Shown here: positions 1-4,110 of the stretch, in pieces
How positions within the stretch are numbered: the first letter of the stretch is position 1
Layout: the number at the start of each line of letters is the position of its first letter
Assembly (NCBI GenBank): GCA_048393175.1
Contig: DBFJJM010000055.1
Location: forward strand, 1 to 7,375
DNA length: 7,375 nt
Direction: 5' to 3'
Source: Merdicola sp048393175
GTDB taxonomy: Bacteria > Bacillota > Clostridia > TANB77 > CAG-508
Program-made: the position numbers and the translations under genes
Notes under the pieces: generated by a model
Seen by the model: only the letters and a program-made list of their open reading frames with translations
Databases searched by the model: none
What the model was told of the DNA's origin: nothing

Positions 1-25
1 AGTTAGGTACTTTTTTTCCCTAACT
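1..25 (-). terminator. Possible terminator hairpin after the rluA-family gene, cut by the window edge
   Basis: AGTTAGG at 1-7 is an exact inverted repeat of CCTAACT at 19-25, giving a 7-bp stem around an 11-base loop, 23 bases past the stop codon of the pseudouridine synthase gene. Read on the minus strand, any U-tract would lie before position 1, so it cannot be seen. The position fits the end of the 1830-49 operon, but the stem is short and A/T-rich, so this is tentative. Confidence 0.35.
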
Positions 26-48
26 TCTTTATTATCGCTATTTTTCTT

Positions 49-741
49 TTATTTTTCTAACTCTATCCCTTCTAATAATCTCCATGTTCTATTCATCTCT
101 GGAAGAGAATGAAACGTCATTCGTTCCTTCTTAGTAGGATGAATGAAACTAAGTTCATAAGCCCATAAGGCAATTTGTTTTCCTTTTCCCCTTGTTCCAT
201 ATTTTTGGTCACCGAAAATACTATGCTTATAATTAGCTAATTGCACACGTATTTGATGATGTCTGCCTGTATAAAGATTTACTTTTAATACAGATAAATC
301 CATTTTCTCATTATAAGCTAAAGTAGTATATTCTAACTTTGCATATTTTGCATTTTTCTTACCTTCTTTTACTACTTTGCTTGTATTGTTTCTTTCCTCT
401 TTTAATAAATAGTCTTCTAATACTTCTTGCTGTTTTTCCATTTTTCCGTCTACTACTACTAAATATGCTTTTTTAAATTCCTTTGCTCTTACTTCTTCGC
501 TAAGTCTAGAAGCAGCTTTAGAAGTTTTAGCAAAGACCATAACCCCACCTACTGGTCTATCTAAGCGATGAATCAATCCTAAATAAACCTTTCCCGGTTT
601 ATGATACTTCTTCTTTAAATAGTCTTTTATGATTGTTAGCATATCTATATCCCCTGTTTTATCTGCTTGTGAAGGAATGTTAGGGATTTTTTCTACTACA
701 ATAACTTGATTATCTTCATAAATTATTTTGAATGGTTGCAT
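49..741 (-). CDS. RluA-family RNA pseudouridine synthase without S4 domain
   Basis: This 230-residue protein is a pseudouridine synthase of the RluA/RluC/RluD/TruC family, which converts specific uridines in rRNA or tRNA to pseudouridine in the cytoplasm. The family's catalytic motif is plain: HRLDRPVGGV at residues 58-67, with D61 as the expected nucleophile. The second conserved block, TGRHHQIRVQ, is at 158-167, followed by GDQKYG at 177-182. It starts directly in the catalytic domain (FKIIYEDNQVIVVEK, 4-18) and lacks the N-terminal S4 RNA-binding domain of longer RluD-like members, so it resembles the short RluA/TruC type in length. The ATG at 741 is preceded by AGAGGA, which lies at the end of the methyltransferase gene upstream; the two genes are only 12 bases apart, so translation is probably coupled. 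It is the last gene of the 1830-49 operon. The family call is firm; the target uridine cannot be told from sequence. Confidence 0.93.
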   Translation of the reverse strand: MQPFKIIYEDNQVIVVEKIPNIPSQADKTGDIDMLTIIKDYLKKKYHKPGKVYLGLIHRLDRPVGGVMVFAKTSKAASRLSEEVRAKEFKKAYLVVVDGKMEKQQEVLEDYLLKEERNNTSKVVKEGKKNAKYAKLEYTTLAYNEKMDLSVLKVNLYTGRHHQIRVQLANYKHSIFGDQKYGTRGKGKQIALWAYELSFIHPTKKERMTFHSLPEMNRTWRLLEGIELEK

Positions 742-753
742 CTTTTTTTCCTC

Positions 754-1614
754 TTATTCTTGTTCCCATCTACCATAAATACCACATGGTAAAATTAAAT
801 TAGAATTATTCATCGGCAGACCCACTTCTCCAGAAGTTACTTTTCCTTTTTTGGGTATCGTTAATTGTAATATATTTTTTAGTACGACATTAGAAATTCC
901 TGTTGTATAGGAATTGATTAAGAAAAACAAAGGTTGGTCGGAAAGTAGTTTTGTACACTGCTGTACGAGTGGCATAATATCGTCCTCAAAACGCCATACT
1001 TCTCCACTTGCTCCCCTTCCATAAGAAGGAGGGTCCATAATAATGGCATCATATTTATTTTCTCTTCTTATTTCTCTTGCTACAAATTTCATTACATCAT
1101 CTATAATATAGCGTACCGGCTTGTCCTCTAGATGTGATGCTACAACATTTTCTTTTGCCCAAGCTACCATTCCTTTTGAACTATCTACATGGCAAACCGA
1201 AGCCCCAACGGATAAGCAAGCACACGTTGCTCCCCCTGTATAGGCAAATAAGTTTAAAACTTTGATGGGTCTTTTACTTTTTTGGATTTTATCTATCATC
1301 CAATCCCAATTAACCGCTTGTTCTGGAAATAGACCAGTATGTTTAAATCCCATTGGTTTAATTTGAAATACCAAATTCCCATAGCTTATTTTCCAAGACT
1401 GTGGTAGGCTTGTCCTATATTGCCAACTTCCTCCACCTTTGTTACTCCTATTATATTTTGCATTCCAATGATTCCATTTTTCAGGAAAGCTTTTTTGATT
1501 CCATAAAATTTGTGGGTCTGGTCGAATTAAAATTTGGTTTCCCCATCTTTCTAATTTTTCTCCTTGTGCCATATCTAATATTTCATACTCTTTCCAATTC
1601 TTTGCTACTTCCAT
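754..1614 (-). CDS. Class I SAM-dependent methyltransferase, RlmI/RlmK-like (probable rRNA methyltransferase)
   Basis: This 286-residue protein is a class I methyltransferase related to the catalytic part of the 23S rRNA methyltransferases RlmI and RlmK. It shows the family block GFKHTGLFPEQAVNWDWM at 89-106, the SAM-binding motif I VLNLFAYTGGAT at 119-130, an acidic residue after strand 2 (HVDSSKG, 142-148) and the catalytic-type motif DPPSYGRG at 194-201. It lacks the N-terminal PUA domain of full-length RlmI; the first 80 or so residues are a short strand-rich lead-in. The ATG at 1614 has a good AAAGGAG site at 1619-1625 that overlaps the stop codon of the small upstream gene (1624-1626), which implies one mRNA and coupled translation. 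With the pseudouridine synthase downstream, the operon looks devoted to RNA modification. The fold is sure; an rRNA substrate is inference, and a DNA, tRNA or protein substrate is not excluded. Confidence 0.88.
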   Translation of the reverse strand: MEVAKNWKEYEILDMAQGEKLERWGNQILIRPDPQILWNQKSFPEKWNHWNAKYNRSNKGGGSWQYRTSLPQSWKISYGNLVFQIKPMGFKHTGLFPEQAVNWDWMIDKIQKSKRPIKVLNLFAYTGGATCACLSVGASVCHVDSSKGMVAWAKENVVASHLEDKPVRYIIDDVMKFVAREIRRENKYDAIIMDPPSYGRGASGEVWRFEDDIMPLVQQCTKLLSDQPLFFLINSYTTGISNVVLKNILQLTIPKKGKVTSGEVGLPMNNSNLILPCGIYGRWEQE

Positions 1615-1623
1615 ATTACTCCT

Positions 1624-1830
1624 TTATAGCTGAGATAACAGACGAAAAAAGTGATAAATTAAAATAAAATTTGCTACACTCAAAATTACTGTTAAGGCAG
1701 TAATTACTTTAATTACTCCATTTCCTCTCAGCATCCTTAATAAAATTGCTTTCTTTTCTTTTTTTGTTTTTGCAGCTCTTTTTGTATTGTTATAATTAAT
1801 GCGAAACACTTCATCTTTTGCATATTCCAT
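1624..1830 (-). CDS. Small single-pass membrane protein of unknown function
   Basis: I do not recognise this 68-residue protein. Residues 1-39 are hydrophilic and rich in Lys/Arg (a KRAAKTKKEKKA stretch at 17-28). Residues 40-62 form one hydrophobic helix (VIKVITALTVILSVANFILI and following), with a short tail FFRLLSQL. The positive-inside rule predicts a cytoplasmic N-terminus. The ATG at 1830 has a G-rich site (GGGGGA, 1838-1843) at a 7-base spacing. The stop codon overlaps the ribosome binding site of the methyltransferase gene, and a good promoter lies upstream, so this is the lead gene of a three-gene operon. The clean start, good signals and tight linkage argue that it is real. Function is unknown; membrane anchoring or regulation of the operon would be guesses. 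Confidence 0.75.
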   Translation of the reverse strand: MEYAKDEVFRINYNNTKRAAKTKKEKKAILLRMLRGNGVIKVITALTVILSVANFILIYHFFRLLSQL

Positions 1831-1836
1831 AAAAAT

Positions 1837-1888
1837 ATCCCCCTATCTAGCCTTTTTATTACTATATATATTCCTACTATTGGGAGAT
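1837..1888 (-). promoter_or_regulatory. Possible leader pairing that masks the ribosome binding site of the 68-residue gene
   Basis: In the mRNA leader, AUCUCCC (positions 1888-1882) can pair with GGGGGAU (1843-1837), which contains the ribosome binding site. That makes 7 pairs including one G-U, around a 38-base A/U-rich loop. A run of G's as a binding site is unusual in this window, where the other sites are AAGGAG-like. The pairing is seen; a control role is inferred, and the long loop weakens it. Confidence 0.25.
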
Positions 1889-1907
1889 TATTCCTATTTT
1901 CTTTTCT

Positions 1908-1937
1908 ATTTTAACACAATCGTAGGATAGATTTCAA
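1908..1937 (-). promoter_or_regulatory. Sigma-A-type promoter of the 1830-49 operon
   Basis: The minus strand reads TTGAAA (1937-1932), an 18-base spacer, then TAAAAT (1913-1908), with the extended -10 element TG one base upstream (TGT, 1916-1914). Transcription should start near 1901, giving a leader of about 70 bases before the ATG at 1830. The -35 box overlaps the foot of the terminator hairpin at 1936-1977 by two bases, so the two units are packed back to back. Confidence 0.65.
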
Positions 1938-1977
1938 CAAAAACGACGAAAAGCAGATACCTTTCGTCGTTTTTGTT
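1936..1977 (-). terminator. Intrinsic terminator of the 134-residue gene, possibly bidirectional
   Basis: Bases 1936-1951 and 1962-1977 form a perfect 16-bp inverted repeat with a 10-base loop. The core is CGACGAAA/TTTCGTCG, flanked by an A5 tract on one side and a T5 tract on the other. It starts 11 bases past the stop codon at 1989-1991. The symmetric A and T tracts would let it act in both directions, though no plus-strand gene runs into it. Confidence 0.85.
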
Positions 1978-1988
1978 CTTTGTTTTAC

Positions 1989-2393
1989 CTAGCACACTTT
2001 CGGCAGAATAAATCCTGCCTTTTGGTTAGCTTCATTCCGAAAATACTCTTTGAGGAACCTTTTAATTCCATTTTGAAATGCTTTTACGTCTGGTCCTTTT
2101 ACTTCTATTGCTATTCTTGCTGAATCCTCTAAGGAAATTATCACACTTCCTCTTAATTTATCCTCCACAAAAATATCATATCGCACCCATACTGTTTGGC
2201 TTCCTTCCTTTAACTCACTTTTGTGAATGAGTGAAATCTGCCGCCCATCCGGACCCCTAAAACGTATTTTCTCCATTTCTTTCAGAACCATTCTGTTCCA
2301 TGACCATACTAAATAGCTCGTCATTAGAGATATACTAACATTCGGCTGTTCTAAAGGTACCCGTTCTCGTTCTCTTCGTTTTCTAGCTAACAC
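1989..2393 (-). CDS. Unrecognised basic protein, 134 residues, GTG start
   Basis: I do not recognise this protein. The N-terminus is strongly basic (LARKRRERERV right after the start). Then come a mostly helical stretch with a Trp pair (VWSWNRMVLKEMEKI), a strand-rich middle (IRFRGPDGRQISLIHKSE, VWVRYDIFVEDK, GSVIISLED, IAIEVKGPDV) and a C-terminal helix (NGIKRFLKEYF) before a tail ending in Cys. This suggests a small soluble alpha/beta protein; there is no signal peptide or membrane segment. A GTG at 2402 would lengthen it by three residues, but the AAAGGAG site (2402-2408) overlaps that codon. The GTG at 2391-2393 sits 8 bases beyond the site and is the better start. It is a single-gene unit with its own promoter and terminator, between greA and the 1830-49 operon. 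It looks somewhat less A/T-rich than the neighbouring 3107-4036 gene. Real gene very likely, function unknown. Confidence 0.8.
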   Translation of the reverse strand: MLARKRRERERVPLEQPNVSISLMTSYLVWSWNRMVLKEMEKIRFRGPDGRQISLIHKSELKEGSQTVWVRYDIFVEDKLRGSVIISLEDSARIAIEVKGPDVKAFQNGIKRFLKEYFRNEANQKAGFILPKVC

Positions 2394-2415
2394 TGTGCTC
2401 ACTCCTTTGTTTATT

Positions 2416-2439
2416 TGTCACAAGAAAAAACTTATGACA
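2416..2439. promoter_or_regulatory. Dyad in the leader of the 134-residue gene
   Basis: TGTCACAAG (2416-2424) and CTTATGACA (2431-2439) form a 9-position dyad with one mismatch (a G-U pair in the minus-strand RNA) around an A6/U6 loop. It lies roughly 15 to 40 bases downstream of the expected transcription start and 8 bases before the ribosome binding site. It has no U-tract, so it does not look like a terminator. It could be an operator for a dimeric repressor or a 5' stabilising hairpin. Confidence 0.4.
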
Positions 2440-2460
2440 TATTCTGTCTTTGGCTTTTTT

Positions 2461-2489
2461 ATTATATCACTTATTTACATAACATTCAA
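2461..2489 (-). promoter_or_regulatory. Strong sigma-A-type promoter of the 134-residue gene
   Basis: The minus strand reads TTGAAT (2489-2484), an exact 17-base spacer, then a consensus TATAAT (2466-2461) with an extended -10 TG (TGA, 2469-2467). Start expected near 2454, within or after an A6 run. It begins directly downstream of the greA terminator. Confidence 0.8.
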
Positions 2490-2496
2490 GTTTTCT

Positions 2497-2535
2497 AAAA
2501 AAAGAAGGCAAGTTTATATTACTTTTCCTTCTTTT
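2497..2535 (-). terminator. Intrinsic terminator of greA
   Basis: On the minus strand AAAAGAAGG (2535-2527) pairs perfectly with CCTTCTTTT (2508-2500), and the 3' arm runs on into a T7 tract (2503-2497). It begins seven bases after the greA stop codon. Direction is clear from the T-tract. Confidence 0.8.
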
Positions 2536-2541
2536 ACCTTC

Positions 2542-3018
2542 TTATTTTTTAATGGATAAAATTTTATATTTCGATACCCCTGCTGGAACACTTACTTCTA
2601 CAACTTCATTTTTCTTTTTTCCTAATAAAGCTGAACCAATTGGTGATTCATTTGAAATTTTATTTGTTGCTAAATCTACTTCAGTTGGTCCTACAATTGT
2701 ATATTCCATTTCTTCATCAAATTCCATATCAAGTAATTTTACAATATTTCCAACTTGTACTGTTTTGGTATCAATCTCTGATTCATCTATAATTCTAGCA
2801 TATCTTAGCTTTTGTTCTAATTCTACAATTTTGTCTTCATTTTCTGCTTGTGCTGTTTTTGCCTCATCATATTCCGAATTTTCGGATAAATCTCCAAAAC
2901 CTAAAGCAATTTTAATTCGTTCCGCTATTTCGGTTCTCTTTTCCGTTTTTAGGTAATCTAATTCATTTTCTATTTTTTCATATCCTTCTTGGGTCATCAG
3001 AATTTCTTTTTCTCCCAT
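2542..3018 (-). CDS. greA: Transcription elongation factor GreA
   Basis: GreA enters the secondary channel of backtracked RNA polymerase and stimulates cleavage of the extruded RNA 3' end, so that elongation can resume. At 158 residues it matches the normal length. The N-terminal coiled coil spans about residues 8-78. Its tip carries GDLSENSEYDEAK (42-54), with the acidic residues D43 and E46 that act at the polymerase active site. The FKBP-like C-terminal domain spans about 85-158 and carries the family block ISNESPIGSALLGKKKNEVVEV (split as 121-132 and 133-142). The ATG at 3018 has an AAAGGAG site (3028-3034) at a 9-base spacing. The gene has its own promoter, whose -35 box overlaps the stop codon of the upstream gene, and its own terminator. 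No hairpin separates it from the gene upstream, so some read-through expression is also likely. Confidence 0.97.
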   Translation of the reverse strand: MGEKEILMTQEGYEKIENELDYLKTEKRTEIAERIKIALGFGDLSENSEYDEAKTAQAENEDKIVELEQKLRYARIIDESEIDTKTVQVGNIVKLLDMEFDEEMEYTIVGPTEVDLATNKISNESPIGSALLGKKKNEVVEVSVPAGVSKYKILSIKK

Positions 3019-3081
3019 TTTGCATCTCTCCTTTAGGTCAATAGATTAATTAAATAACTATCCTTTCATTTAACCTTCACT

Positions 3082-3110
3082 ATATTAAGATAAGATTATG
3101 GTTTTGTCAA
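3082..3110 (-). promoter_or_regulatory. Sigma-A-type promoter of greA
   Basis: The minus strand reads a consensus TTGACA (3110-3105), a 17-base spacer, then TAATAT (3087-3082). Start expected near 3075, giving a leader of about 57 bases. The TGA within the -35 box is also the stop codon (3107-3109) of the upstream gene. Confidence 0.75.
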
Positions 3111-4036
3111 GTATTTACTGTAACTTTTTGGTGATTTTTGAACTCTTGTTCTGTTAGCACTCCATTTCGCCCCATTACCCATTTAATATTAACTCCATCC
3201 TTTTTTATTTGCTGAAGTGCTGCTATTAAATTACTCTGTTTTCCTAATTTTGCTTCATATAGTAATTTTGTATCAAATTCTGGAATTTCCTTTTCTTCTT
3301 TTTGTGTAATTTCATAATGATTAATAATCATTCCTTTAAAACTTTTTGCCTTTAGAATAACTGGATATTCAATATTAATTAAAATAGCTTCTTTTTTAAT
3401 TTGATATTGCCACACTAATTCTGGTGGAAAGTCTAAATTTAAAATAATGTCACTTTTCATTAAACTTCTTTTTTTATTATTCGATAATGTAATCATTATT
3501 CCCAATTTTTCATATAGCTGCTTTTCTAGTCTTTTAAATTTTGCCACATTATTGCTTATTATATTCATACTTTTTACATTTTGTGCTAAAAGCCCAAGTA
3601 TCTCTAAATTGAGGCTACTATTTTCATTTACTAAAACACTAACTTTTTGAAGTTGTAGTTTTGCTTGCATTTTTTCCATCACATATTCTAAAATGGGAAT
3701 ACTAAGATATTTCATTAATCTTCTTCCTGTTAGAATAGCTATATTATTAGCATAAAGCATATTTTTTAAACTTTCATTTTCTTGTAATTCTTTCGAAAAG
3801 ATAACTTGTTTTTGATTTTCTTTTTTTAATCTTTTCAGTAGTTTTTTTGCTCTTTTTTGTTCTTTCTTCTGCTGTATTATAGTCTTTTTTTTCGTTATTT
3901 TAGGAATTTCATAAATGGTATATTGTCTTTGTTCTTCCTTCTTGATACAGTAATTTAATTTTTCTAACAAAAAGCGAGCTTTTATAAAAATAGAATCGTC
4001 TTTTTCTACTTTATATTCTTTCACTAAAACCAACAT
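3107..4036 (-). CDS. Unrecognised Lys-rich protein with a Rossmann-like strand pattern
   Basis: I cannot name this protein (309 residues from the chosen ATG; numbering below counts from the GTG at 4045, three residues longer). Residues 1-50 look alpha/beta, and 51-80 are a very basic helical stretch (KKEQKRAKKLLKRLKKENQK). From ILTGRRLMKYL (104-114) onward the predicted order is strand VSVLV (135-139), helix, strand MNIIS (160-164), helix, strand IMITLS (183-188), strand SDIILNLDFP (198-207), helix, strand AILINIEYP (220-228). That order resembles the nucleotide-binding domains of shikimate-dehydrogenase or glutamyl-tRNA-reductase-like proteins. The glycine-rich loop expected after the first strand is absent (NENSSLN), so cofactor binding is doubtful. 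No membrane segment. The ATG at 4036 has AAGG at 8 bases; the GTG at 4045 has AAGGA at 7 bases and cannot be excluded. The start lies against a 16-bp hairpin. A clostridial conserved hypothetical is my best description. Confidence 0.8.
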   Translation of the reverse strand: MLVLVKEYKVEKDDSIFIKARFLLEKLNYCIKKEEQRQYTIYEIPKITKKKTIIQQKKEQKRAKKLLKRLKKENQKQVIFSKELQENESLKNMLYANNIAILTGRRLMKYLSIPILEYVMEKMQAKLQLQKVSVLVNENSSLNLEILGLLAQNVKSMNIISNNVAKFKRLEKQLYEKLGIMITLSNNKKRSLMKSDIILNLDFPPELVWQYQIKKEAILINIEYPVILKAKSFKGMIINHYEITQKEEKEIPEFDTKLLYEAKLGKQSNLIAALQQIKKDGVNIKWVMGRNGVLTEQEFKNHQKVTVNT

Positions 4037-4088
4037 AAAACACACCTTCTTATCCTTGTCTTTTCATTATATTAAGAAGGTGTGTTTT
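4037..4088 (-). terminator. Perfect 16-bp hairpin after the GH18 gene, overlapping the next gene's ribosome binding site
   Basis: AAAACACACCTTCTTA (4037-4052) is an exact inverted repeat of 4073-4088, with a 20-base loop. It starts 22 bases after the GH18 stop codon and probably ends that transcript. Its minus-strand 3' arm, TAAGAAGGTGTGTTTT, contains the AAGG site of the next gene and abuts its ATG at 4036. The minus-strand U-tract is only four bases long, so termination may be partial; read-through RNA would have the binding site locked in the stem. Confidence 0.65.
4066..4071 (-). promoter_or_regulatory. Possible -10 box for the 3107-4036 gene, inside the hairpin loop
   Basis: The minus strand reads a consensus TATAAT within the loop of the 4037-4088 hairpin. 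A start about 7 bases downstream would give a leader of about 22 bases that lacks the 5' arm, leaving the ribosome binding site free. No good -35 is seen at 16-18 bases (GTAATA at 17) and there is no TG extension, so promoter activity is uncertain. Confidence 0.35.
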
Positions 4089-4110
4089 TATTACTGATTC
4101 TTGTCTTATT

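Noticed and set aside
1401..1667. A plus-strand open frame across the start of the methyltransferase gene
   Set aside because: It overlaps two well-supported minus-strand genes and their start signals, and its hydrophobic translation reflects the T-rich strand.
1624..2393. The 68-residue membrane protein and the 134-residue protein as a toxin-antitoxin or holin-like pair
   Set aside because: They are separated by a strong terminator and a new promoter, are not overlapping or co-transcribed, and neither shows a known toxin or antitoxin motif.
2552..2956. A long plus-strand open frame opposite greA
   Set aside because: It is antisense to an unmistakable greA, has no ribosome binding site, and its Ser/Phe-rich translation is what the complement of a Lys/Glu-rich coding strand gives.
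3019..3081. A possible hairpin GGTTAA/TTGACC in the greA leader
   Set aside because: Only six pairs with one G-U and a large A/T loop; too weak to support as a terminator or riboswitch.
4055..4107. Direct repeat of CTTGTCTT at 4055-4062 and 4100-4107
   Set aside because: Eight bases in T-rich DNA is within chance, and no further copies or symmetry were seen.
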